Origin: DATMTS01 sp035564555 | GTDB lineage: Bacteria; Actinomycetota; Actinomycetes; Actinomycetales; Microbacteriaceae | DNA length: 5,240 nucleotides | Direction of reading: 5' to 3' | Assembly: GCA_035564555.1 (NCBI GenBank) | Contig: DATMTS010000089.1 | Coordinates: forward strand, 1 to 5,240 | Part shown: positions 1 to 5,240 of the stretch, piece by piece | Layout: every line of letters starts with the position of its first letter | Position numbering within the stretch: position 1 is the stretch's first letter | The notes under the pieces: model-generated | What the model saw: only the letters and a program-made list of their open reading frames with translations | Databases searched by the model: none | Told to the model about the DNA's origin: nothing | Program-made: the position numbers and the translations under genes

Positions 1-216
1 CACACCGGCCAACGCGACGATGAACTCCGGATACACCGAGATGGGCCTCTTCGCGATAGGGAAGTTCTCCACCGCACGGGACGTGTGCACGCCCCAATAT
101 GCCTCTTCCGGAATCTCACGCGACCCGAGCGAGTCGGTCTCAATGCGCACAGACGAAAGCACGTCCGGATCGATGGGCTCGATCGTCGTTGGTACGACAA
201 AGTCAGGGCAGTTCAT
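1..216 (-). CDS. aspA: Aspartate ammonia-lyase (aspartase), N-terminal part, cut by the window edge
   Basis: Seen: 72 codons read leftward from ATG 216-214 and run off the left edge. Residues 23-54 hold the conserved start of the aspartase/fumarase C superfamily (RIETDSLGSREIPEEAYWG, then VHTSRAVENFPI). The 'HTxRAxENFPI' wording followed by 'PEF' is typical of aspartases rather than class II fumarases, which usually read 'GAQTQRSLENF'. Known of the family: homotetrameric cytosolic lyases that convert L-aspartate reversibly to fumarate and ammonia. The catalytic GSSxMPxKxNP loop lies outside the window, so activity cannot be judged. Start: an AGAGGAG site (224-230) sits 7 bases upstream, and the TGA of the preceding gene (241-243) is in this same frame with no start codon between, so ATG 216 is the first possible start. 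The core is preceded by about 18 more residues than in E. coli AspA. It is third in the minus-strand operon, 24 bases after the D-malate/tartrate dehydrogenase. A related lyase acting on another amino acid is possible. Confidence 0.85.
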   Translation of the reverse strand, partial: MNCPDFVVPTTIEPIDPDVLSSVRIETDSLGSREIPEEAYWGVHTSRAVENFPIAKRPISVYPEFIVALAGV

Positions 217-240
217 TGCGGGGCTCCTCTGCTCGCTGAA

Positions 241-1305
241 TCAGTCGGCTGTGACGAGAGACTCGATGATCGCGTCCGCCGCCTCTGTCGTGCTCGCGGT
301 GCCGCCGAGGTCGGGCGTCCTGACGCCGGACGCCAACGACGCTTCGATGGCGCTGACGACGGCTGCCGCGGCGTCCGGGTGCCCGAGATGCTCGAGCATC
401 ATCGCGCCGGCCCAGATCTGGCCGATCGGGTCGGCGACACCTTTCCCGGCGATGTCGGGTGCCGACCCGTGAACGGGTTCGAACATGGACGGATGCTTGC
501 GTTCCGGATTGAGGTTCGCGCTGGGAGCGATGCCGATCGATCCGACCATCGCGGCAGCGAGGTCGGAGAGGATGTCGCCGAAAAGGTTCGAGGCCACGAT
601 CACGTCGTGACGGGCGGGGTGCAGAACCAGGCTCGCCGCAAGCGCATCGATGAGCACACTGGTCAATCGGATCTCCGGGTAGTTCGAGAGGGTTTCGGAA
701 ACGACCTCGTCCCAGAACGGCATCGTGTGGATGATCCCGTTGGATTTCGTCGCCGACGTGACTTTGCCCGACCGGGTTCCGGCAAGGTCCGCCGCGAACC
801 GTGCCACTCGCGCTATTCCCCGGCGGGTGAACAGGGATTGCTGATACGCGGCTTCTTCGGGCTGTCCCTGATAGCTTCGGCCGCCCACCGCGGAGTACTC
901 CCCCTCGACGTTCTCCCGCACGATCACCAGGTCGACCTCGCCGGCGTTCTTCAGGGGCGATTCGATCCCGGGCAGCGACCTGACGGGCCGCAGGTTCACG
1001 TACTGGTCGAACACCCGGCGGATCGGTATCAGCATTCCCCAGAGCGTTTCCACATCTGAGATGTCCGGAGCGCCGACAGCACCGAGGAATATCGCGTCGA
1101 GGTCGCCGAGCGTGTCGAGCGCGTCGACGGACATCATCCGGCCGTGCCTGACGAAGTACTCCGCGCCCCAATCGAACTCGTGCCATTCGAGACGCACGCC
1201 GAACCGTTCACCAGCGACATCGAGCGCACGTTGCGCCGCCGGCAGCACCTCCCTGCCGATCCCGTCGCCCGGCAGAGCTGCCACTCGGTGTGTTCGTCTT
1301 GCCAT
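241..1305 (-). CDS. dmlA: Tartrate dehydrogenase / D-malate dehydrogenase (decarboxylating), isopropylmalate dehydrogenase family
   Basis: A 354-residue beta-decarboxylating 2-hydroxyacid dehydrogenase, full length for its family. Seen: N-terminal ALPGDGIG (residues 10-17), LWGMLIPIRR (88-97), QYVNLRPVR (101-109), RENVEGEYS (130-138), TKSN (186-189), NLFGDILSD (240-248), and EPVHGSAPDIAGKG (276-289). Residues that line up with the isopropylmalate dehydrogenase active site are R96, R106, R130, Y137, K187, D220, D244 and D248; the last three acids bind the divalent metal. D284 occupies the position that favours NAD+ over NADP+ in this superfamily. The LWGMLIPIRR and SANLNPER segments and the overall wording fit the tartrate/D-malate branch (TtuC/DmlA), not leucine-pathway LeuB. 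Expected reaction: (R)-malate + NAD+ to pyruvate + CO2 + NADH, with L- or meso-tartrate as other substrates. Start: ATG 1305 follows AGAGG (1314-1318) at 8 bases. It lies 41 bases after the alcohol dehydrogenase and 24 before the aspartase. Exact substrate is inferred; LeuB-like side activity cannot be excluded. Confidence 0.86.
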   Translation of the reverse strand: MARRTHRVAALPGDGIGREVLPAAQRALDVAGERFGVRLEWHEFDWGAEYFVRHGRMMSVDALDTLGDLDAIFLGAVGAPDISDVETLWGMLIPIRRVFDQYVNLRPVRSLPGIESPLKNAGEVDLVIVRENVEGEYSAVGGRSYQGQPEEAAYQQSLFTRRGIARVARFAADLAGTRSGKVTSATKSNGIIHTMPFWDEVVSETLSNYPEIRLTSVLIDALAASLVLHPARHDVIVASNLFGDILSDLAAAMVGSIGIAPSANLNPERKHPSMFEPVHGSAPDIAGKGVADPIGQIWAGAMMLEHLGHPDAAAAVVSAIEASLASGVRTPDLGGTASTTEAADAIIESLVTAD

Positions 1306-1346
1306 GTTGCTTACCTCTTCTCGGTCGACGTGATAGGAATTGCGGC

Positions 1347-2405
1347 TTACAACGGGCTGACGTCGAGCAACACCTTGATCGCGCTCCTTCGATCCATCAG
1401 CCGGTAGGCCTCGGCGACGTCATCGAGCGGCAGTCGCTTGTCGAAGATCGCTCCAGGCAGGAGTTGACCGTCGAGCACATCCTTCAGGAGCTCCTCGATG
1501 TATCCACGCACCGGCGCCTCCCCTCCGGCCACAGCGATGTTGTTCGCGAAGAGGTGCCGGATGGGGAGTTCGGGACCGCCGTTGGGCACTCCCACCATGC
1601 CGATGCGTCCTCCCGGTCGGACCGCCCCGATCGCCTGCTCCATCGATTCCTTCGTGCCCACGCATTCCAGCGAGCAGTCGGCGCCGATTCCGCCGAATGC
1701 GGTCTTCACCGCTTCGACCCCTTCGGCGCCGCGCAGACTGACGACGTCCGTTGCGCCGAACTCGAGTGCCAGCTTCTGGCGCGCCGGGTTGCGCGACATG
1801 ACCACAACCTGAGCCGCTCCGAGCTTGCGCGCCGCCAGAACTGCGCACAGTCCGACAGCACCGTCTCCGACGACGACAACTCGGCTCCCGTCACTCACCC
1901 CTGCCGAGATCGCGGCGTGGTAACCCGTGCCCATCACATCCGCAAGCGCGAGGAGGTCTGGAATCTGGTCGGCGCGTGGCAGGAACGGTGTCGGCACGAG
2001 CGTGCCATCGGCATGGGGGACGCGCACGAATTCGCCCTGAGCCCCGTCTGCGAAAGCCCCGTCCCGATCGGTGGTGCCCCACCAGGTGATATTGCTGCAC
2101 GCGCTGCTCACGCCGTTGCGGCAGTTGGCGCAGGAGGCGTCGCAATCGTAGAACGACGCGATCACGAAGTCGCCGACGTTGACCTTGCGAACCTGTTCTC
2201 CGACTTCTGCAACGATCCCGACGAACTCGTGCCCGATGCGACGGGGGGCGTCGACCGGAGTGGCGCCGCGGTAAGGCCACAGGTCGGACCCACAGACGCA
2301 CGCGGCAACGACCCGCACGACGGCGTCGCTTCCGGTGGAGAGCGACGGCTCTGCCACGGTGTCGAGTCGGATGTCTCCTTGCCCGTAGATGACCGTTGCA
2401 CGCAT
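1347..2405 (-). CDS. Zinc-dependent medium-chain alcohol dehydrogenase (MDR family), substrate unknown
   Basis: A 352-residue cytosolic NAD(P)-dependent dehydrogenase of the MDR superfamily, usual length. Seen: N-terminal GroES-like domain with catalytic zinc ligands C38 (CVCGSD), H59 and E60 (GHEF), and probably D156 (ADVMGTG). The structural zinc loop around residues 88-103 reads CDASC-x2-C-x7-C; the cysteine spacing places D89 where the first Cys usually sits, with C88 next to it. The Rossmann domain begins at VVVVGDGAVG (176-185, GxGxxG). The C-terminal part (ECVGTKESM, GGRIGMVGVPNGG, APVRGYIEELL) matches a common actinobacterial group labelled only 'zinc-dependent alcohol dehydrogenase' or 'threonine dehydrogenase-like'. 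Start: AGGAG (2413-2417) lies 7 bases before ATG 2405, and the MRATVIYG opening fits the family. The frame stays open upstream but runs into the divergent gene. First gene of the minus-strand operon, directly beside the shared control region. Oxidation of a hydroxy acid or reduction of a semialdehyde are guesses from context. Confidence 0.85.
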   Translation of the reverse strand: MRATVIYGQGDIRLDTVAEPSLSTGSDAVVRVVAACVCGSDLWPYRGATPVDAPRRIGHEFVGIVAEVGEQVRKVNVGDFVIASFYDCDASCANCRNGVSSACSNITWWGTTDRDGAFADGAQGEFVRVPHADGTLVPTPFLPRADQIPDLLALADVMGTGYHAAISAGVSDGSRVVVVGDGAVGLCAVLAARKLGAAQVVVMSRNPARQKLALEFGATDVVSLRGAEGVEAVKTAFGGIGADCSLECVGTKESMEQAIGAVRPGGRIGMVGVPNGGPELPIRHLFANNIAVAGGEAPVRGYIEELLKDVLDGQLLPGAIFDKRLPLDDVAEAYRLMDRRSAIKVLLDVSPL

Positions 2406-2412
2406 AGCCACG

Positions 2413-2417
2413 CTCCT
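2413..2417 (-). promoter_or_regulatory. Ribosome binding site of the alcohol dehydrogenase gene
   Basis: AGGAG on the minus strand, 7 bases before ATG 2405. It decides the start: the frame is open for about 99 more codons upstream, but those would lie antisense inside the aminotransferase gene and have no such site at a sensible family start. Confidence 0.75.
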
Positions 2418-2423
2418 GTAGGT

Positions 2424-2445
2424 TGTATGTTGTTGACAATATACA
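2424..2445. promoter_or_regulatory. 22-base inverted repeat, probable operator of a GntR-family (FadR/FCD-type) regulator
   Basis: Left arm TGTATGTTGT (2424-2433), two-base centre TG, right arm ACAATATACA (2436-2445). Nine of ten arm pairs are complementary; the only mismatch is 2429/2440. The core TTGT-N2-ACAA resembles operators of GntR-family regulators with FCD ligand domains, many of which sense small carboxylic acids (family knowledge). The repeat overlaps the best -10 candidates on both strands, so a bound protein would probably repress both operons. No regulator gene lies in the window, so the partner is inferred. Confidence 0.6.
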
Positions 2446-2455
2446 CGAAATAGTT

Positions 2456-2459
2456 GGAG
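2456..2459 (+). promoter_or_regulatory. Ribosome binding site of the aminotransferase gene
   Basis: GGAG, 6 bases before ATG 2466. It decides between that ATG and an in-frame TTG at 2454, which overlaps the site itself and would add only four residues (M-E-S-P). Confidence 0.75.
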
Positions 2460-2465
2460 AGTCCC

Positions 2466-3746
2466 ATGACCGCACTGAGCCCGATCCTCAAGCAAGCGAC
2501 GCCCGTCGTCGTCGAACGTGCATCCGGTAGTTGGATCTACGGGACGAACGGCACGCGTTACCTCGACTTCACGACCGGGATCGGAGTCACCAGCACGGGG
2601 CACTGCCACCCGCGCGTGGTGGAGGCCGCCAGGGCCCAGATCGGCCAGGTCATCCATGCTCAGTTCACGACGGTCATGCACAAGCCGTTGCTCGCCCTCA
2701 CCCAAGCGCTGGGCGAGGTGCTGCCCGAAGGGCTGGACAGCGTCTTCTACGCGAATTCAGGATCCGAGGCCGTCGAAGCGTCCTTGCGTCTGGCGCGGAT
2801 GGCGACCGGCCGGCCGAACATCATCGCGTTCCATGGCGGATTCCATGGCAGGACGGTAGGCGCGGCGTCGGTGACGAGCGCCGGTACGAAGTTCCGTTCG
2901 GGCTTCTCACCCTTGATGGGCGGGGTGCATGTCGCTCCGTTTCCGAACGCGTTCCGCTATGGATGGGATCTAGAGACCGCGGTCGATTTCGCACTGGATG
3001 AACTGGACTATCTGATGCAGACGCTGTCCTCCCCCGCTGACACGGCGGCATTCATCATCGAGCCGGTCCTCGGCGACGGCGGATACATTCCCACTCCCCC
3101 GCGGTTCCTGGAAGGGCTGCGCGATCGTGCGACCGCCATGGGCATCGTCCTCATCCTGGACGAAGTCCAGGCAGGGGTCGGCCGCACAGGCAAGTTCTGG
3201 GGCCACCAGCACAGCGCAATCAAGCCTGATGTGCTGATCACGGCGAAAGGATTGGCCAGCGGCTTCCCCATCTCGGCCATCGCCGCGTCGAATGAGTTGA
3301 TGCAACTGGCCTGGCCGGGCTCGCAGGGCGGAACGTACGGTGGAAACGCCGTCGCCGCGGCCGCAGCCGTTGCGACGCTGCAGGTCGTCAAAGACGAGGG
3401 CCTGGTCGAGAACTCCCGACTGCGCGGCGAACAACTTCGTCGAGGACTGAACGACTTGCAGACAGCCGAACCGCTGATCGGCGACGTTCGCGGGCTGGGG
3501 CTCATGCAGGCGCTCGAGTTCGTGACCCCGAGCGGAGATCCGAACCCGGTGCTCGCGGCCGCCGTGCAGCAAGCGGCCATCGACGAGGAACTGCTGCTGC
3601 TCACGTGCGGACCGGCGGGAAATGTCGTCAGGATCGTTCCGCCGCTGACGGTGAGTGTGGATGAGATCGAATCGGGTCTCGGCAGGCTCGGCGCCGCGTT
3701 GCGTGTCGCGGCGGGTCAGCCTCTGCCTTCGGCACTTGTTCACTGA
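2466..3746 (+). CDS. gabT: 4-aminobutyrate-type aminotransferase (class III, PLP-dependent)
   Basis: A 426-residue fold-type I, class III aminotransferase, full length for GabT and relatives. Seen: substrate-side segment YLDFTTGIGVTSTGHCHPRV (32-51), PLP phosphate loop NSGSEAVEASLRLAR (97-111), FHGGFHGRT (122-130) with an aromatic residue stacking on PLP, E199 in IIEPVLGDGGY (197-207), D232 in LILDEVQAGVGRTG (229-242) to hold the pyridine nitrogen, and Schiff-base lysine K261 in DVLITAKGLASGFP (255-268). The YGGN segment after it is also conserved. All catalytic residues are present. Likely reaction: 4-aminobutyrate (or a similar omega-amino acid) + 2-oxoglutarate to succinate semialdehyde + glutamate. 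The aldehyde dehydrogenase 39 bases downstream supports this, since it would oxidise the product. Start ATG 2466 is chosen over TTG 2454 because GGAG (2456-2459) is correctly spaced for the ATG. Other amine donors (putrescine, 5-aminovalerate, beta-alanine, 2,2-dialkylglycine-like substrates) cannot be excluded from sequence alone. Confidence 0.84.
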   Translation: MTALSPILKQATPVVVERASGSWIYGTNGTRYLDFTTGIGVTSTGHCHPRVVEAARAQIGQVIHAQFTTVMHKPLLALTQALGEVLPEGLDSVFYANSGSEAVEASLRLARMATGRPNIIAFHGGFHGRTVGAASVTSAGTKFRSGFSPLMGGVHVAPFPNAFRYGWDLETAVDFALDELDYLMQTLSSPADTAAFIIEPVLGDGGYIPTPPRFLEGLRDRATAMGIVLILDEVQAGVGRTGKFWGHQHSAIKPDVLITAKGLASGFPISAIAASNELMQLAWPGSQGGTYGGNAVAAAAAVATLQVVKDEGLVENSRLRGEQLRRGLNDLQTAEPLIGDVRGLGLMQALEFVTPSGDPNPVLAAAVQQAAIDEELLLLTCGPAGNVVRIVPPLTVSVDEIESGLGRLGAALRVAAGQPLPSALVH

Positions 3747-3785
3747 GATCGTTACCGAACCCCACATCATGCAAAGGACAGAACA

Positions 3786-5240
3786 ATGACGACCGCGCAG
3801 GACGCACAGGTAATCATCGATTCGCTGGAACACCGGCTCTACATCGAGGGCGGGTGGCACGAGGCCGAAAGCGGCGCAACCTTCAGGGTGGAGAATCCCG
3901 CGACGAAACAGGTGATCGCCGAAGTCGCTGACGGATCCGTCGTCGACGCCGAACGTGCGATCAAGGCTGCCGGCGACGCCCAGGATGCCTGGGGCCGCAC
4001 GCCGCCGAGGAAGCGCAGTGAGATCTTGCGCCGAGCATATGAACTCGTCATCGAGCGCACCGAGGACCTCGCCGCGATCATGACCGCGGAGATGGGCAAG
4101 CCCCTCGCAGAAGCGAGAGGCGAGGTCGCGTACGCCGCCGAGTTCTTCCGGTGGTTCTCCGAAGAAGCCGTGCGGATATCGGGCGACTACACGACCAGCG
4201 GTGACGGCCGGCACCGTTTGCTCGTCTCCCGTGCCCCGGTCGGACCCTGCGTGCTGGTGACCCCGTGGAACTTCCCACTCGCGATGGGCACCCGCAAGAT
4301 GGGTCCGGCGATCGCCGCGGGATGCACCATGGTGTTCAAGCCCGCTGCGCAGACTCCGCTGTCGTCACTGGCGTTGGTGGGGATACTCGAGGAGGCGGGA
4401 CTGCCGGCCGGCGTGCTGAACGTCGTGACGACCACGGATGCATCGGCCGTCGTCTCGACCTGGATGAAAAGCGGGATCGCGCGCAAGATCAGCTTCACCG
4501 GATCCACCGGTGTCGGGAAGATTCTGCTCGCCCAGGCGGCCGAGAACGTGATGCGCACGTCGATGGAACTCGGCGGAAACGCGCCCTTCATCGTCTGCGA
4601 GGACGCGGACATCAGCACGGCGGTCGAGGGCGCGATGGTCGCGAAACTGAGGAACATGGGCGAAGCCTGCACGGCAGCGAATCGGTTCCTCGTGCATCGC
4701 TCGATCGCACCCGAGTTCTCTCGTCGGCTGGCCGAGAAGATGGAAGCCCTGCGCGTCGGCGACGGCTTCGAAGACGGCACCCGGATCGGGCCGCTGATCG
4801 ATCAGGCCGGACTGGGCAAGGTGCAACAACTCGTGGACGATGCCGTGTCGAAGGGAGCGCGGGTGATCGCGGGCGGAACCCCGCACAGTGACACCGGGTA
4901 TTTCTACCCGCCGACGGTCCTGACCGAGGTCAGCGCTCAGTCGCAGCTCATGTCGACCGAGATATTCGGTCCCGTGGCCCCGATCATTCCCTTCGACGAC
5001 GACGACGAAGCAATCTCGATCGCGAACGACACCGAATGGGGCCTCGTCGGCTATCTCTTCACCCAGGACATCGACCGGGCCTTCCGCCTCAGCGATCGAC
5101 TCGAGGTGGGCATGGTAGGCCTCAACGAAGGGCTGGTATCCAACCCGGCAGCACCGTTCGGAGGCGTCAAGCAGTCCGGGCTCGGGCGCGAGGGCGGACG
5201 CATCGGCATCGATGAGTTCCTGGAGTACAAGTACCTCTCG
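3786..5240 (+). CDS. gabD: Succinate-semialdehyde dehydrogenase-type aldehyde dehydrogenase, C-terminal tip beyond the window
   Basis: 485 codons from ATG 3786 to the edge without a stop; the family is about 480-490 residues, so only a few are missing. Seen: aldehyde dehydrogenase superfamily motifs TPWNFP (159-164, N162 stabilises the thiohemiacetal), FKPAAQTPLSS (184-194, K185 binds the cofactor), SFTGSTGVGK (236-245), general base E261 in MELGGNAPF (260-268), catalytic C295 in GEACTAANRF (292-301), and EIFGPVAPI further on. The C-terminal stretch FGGVKQSGLGREGG...EFLEYKYLS is the hallmark ending of succinate-semialdehyde dehydrogenases. Role: succinate semialdehyde + NAD(P)+ to succinate, cytosolic, last step of the GABA shunt. 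Start: AAAGGA (3773-3778) sits 7 bases upstream; the TGA of the aminotransferase gene is in this same frame and none of the 13 codons between is a start, so ATG 3786 is the first possible. Second gene of the plus-strand operon. Glutarate- or other semialdehyde specificity remains possible. Confidence 0.88.
   Translation, partial: MTTAQDAQVIIDSLEHRLYIEGGWHEAESGATFRVENPATKQVIAEVADGSVVDAERAIKAAGDAQDAWGRTPPRKRSEILRRAYELVIERTEDLAAIMTAEMGKPLAEARGEVAYAAEFFRWFSEEAVRISGDYTTSGDGRHRLLVSRAPVGPCVLVTPWNFPLAMGTRKMGPAIAAGCTMVFKPAAQTPLSSLALVGILEEAGLPAGVLNVVTTTDASAVVSTWMKSGIARKISFTGSTGVGKILLAQAAENVMRTSMELGGNAPFIVCEDADISTAVEGAMVAKLRNMGEACTAANRFLVHRSIAPEFSRRLAEKMEALRVGDGFEDGTRIGPLIDQAGLGKVQQLVDDAVSKGARVIAGGTPHSDTGYFYPPTVLTEVSAQSQLMSTEIFGPVAPIIPFDDDDEAISIANDTEWGLVGYLFTQDIDRAFRLSDRLEVGMVGLNEGLVSNPAAPFGGVKQSGLGREGGRIGIDEFLEYKYLS

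Larger units (their letters stand above)
2406..2465. promoter_or_regulatory. Shared control region between divergent operons
   Basis: This 60-base stretch separates two divergent start codons and must hold promoters, operator and both ribosome binding sites. It is clearly more A/T-rich than the flanking genes around 2423-2455. Candidate -10 elements overlap: TATACA (2440-2445) for the plus-strand aminotransferase and TATATT (2443-2438, read on the minus strand) for the alcohol dehydrogenase. Neither has a convincing -35 box at 16-18 bases, which suits promoters needing an activator or driven by loose actinobacterial consensus. The leaders would be very short, roughly 15 to 25 bases. Assignment of the -10 boxes is inference. 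Confidence 0.5.

Noticed and set aside
85..1059. Open plus-strand frame of 324 codons opposite the D-malate/tartrate dehydrogenase and aspartase genes
   Set aside because: It is antisense to clearly conserved genes, its translation is rich in Arg/Asp/Gly/His as expected of a G/C-rich shadow frame, and no family motif is visible.
203..1186. Open minus-strand frame of 327 codons overlapping the D-malate/tartrate dehydrogenase gene
   Set aside because: Same strand, shifted frame, with Arg-rich low-complexity translation; the true frame carries all catalytic motifs.
1306..1346. Possible regulatory structure between the alcohol dehydrogenase and D-malate/tartrate dehydrogenase genes
   Set aside because: Only the AGAGG ribosome binding site stands out; no convincing stem-loop or repeat was found.
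2433..2438. Perfect TTGACA as a -35 box for the plus-strand operon
   Set aside because: A -10 box at 16-18 bases downstream would fall on the ribosome binding site (about 2456-2461, GGAGAG), which has no -10 likeness. The hexamer is better explained as part of the inverted repeat.
1290..2453. Open plus-strand frame of 387 codons opposite the alcohol dehydrogenase gene
   Set aside because: Antisense shadow with no recognisable domain; the minus-strand protein is a complete MDR enzyme.
2406..2705. Upstream extension of the alcohol dehydrogenase frame by about 99 codons
   Set aside because: It would run antisense through the aminotransferase gene and the control region. The family start at MRATV and a well-spaced AGGAG support ATG 2405.
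3747..3785. Possible terminator or separate promoter between the aminotransferase and aldehyde dehydrogenase genes
   Set aside because: The 39 bases show no stable hairpin with a T-run and no clear promoter; they contain only the AAAGGA ribosome binding site.
2970..4214. Open minus-strand frame of 414 codons across the end of the aminotransferase and start of the aldehyde dehydrogenase
   Set aside because: It is antisense to two conserved genes and crosses their boundary; the Arg-rich translation has no known motif.
4187..4891. Minus- and plus-strand open frames (197, 173 and 208 codons) inside the aldehyde dehydrogenase gene
   Set aside because: The aldehyde dehydrogenase frame is continuous and has every catalytic motif; these are shadow frames of G/C-rich coding DNA.

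Overview
The window reads as high-GC actinobacterial chromosome. The third codon positions are strongly G/C biased, the Shine-Dalgarno sites are of the GGAG/AGGA type, and the protein styles resemble those of Micrococcales such as Microbacteriaceae (a guess from style, not a measured assignment). It holds five protein-coding genes packed with almost no spare DNA, and no stretch over 60 bases lacks a gene. I saw no RNA gene, insertion sequence, CRISPR array, phage gene or defence gene.

Layout. Two gene sets diverge from one 60-base control region (2406-2465). Leftward, on the minus strand, come a 352-residue zinc-dependent medium-chain alcohol dehydrogenase (2405-1347), then a 354-residue tartrate/D-malate dehydrogenase (1305-241), then the first 72 codons of an aspartate ammonia-lyase (216 to the left edge). 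Rightward, on the plus strand, come a 426-residue class III PLP aminotransferase of the 4-aminobutyrate type (2466-3746) and a succinate-semialdehyde dehydrogenase-type aldehyde dehydrogenase (3786 to the right edge, 485 codons, lacking only its last few residues). Gaps within each set are 24 to 41 bases and each gene has its own ribosome binding site, so both sets look like operons.

How they may work together. The plus-strand pair fits the GABA shunt: an omega-amino acid is transaminated to a semialdehyde, which is oxidised to a dicarboxylate such as succinate. The minus-strand set handles C4 acids: aspartate to fumarate plus ammonia, and D-malate or tartrate oxidised and decarboxylated towards pyruvate; the alcohol dehydrogenase has no clear substrate. 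Together they look like an inducible catabolic island feeding C4 carbon and nitrogen into central metabolism.

The most notable non-coding signal is a 22-base near-perfect inverted repeat (2424-2445) in the divergent region. It has a TTGT-N2-ACAA core, as seen in operators of GntR-family (FadR/FCD-type) repressors. It covers the best candidate -10 elements for both directions, so one regulator could control both operons. No regulator gene lies in the window. Nothing here points to a radically new system; the open questions are the true substrate of the cluster and the regulator.
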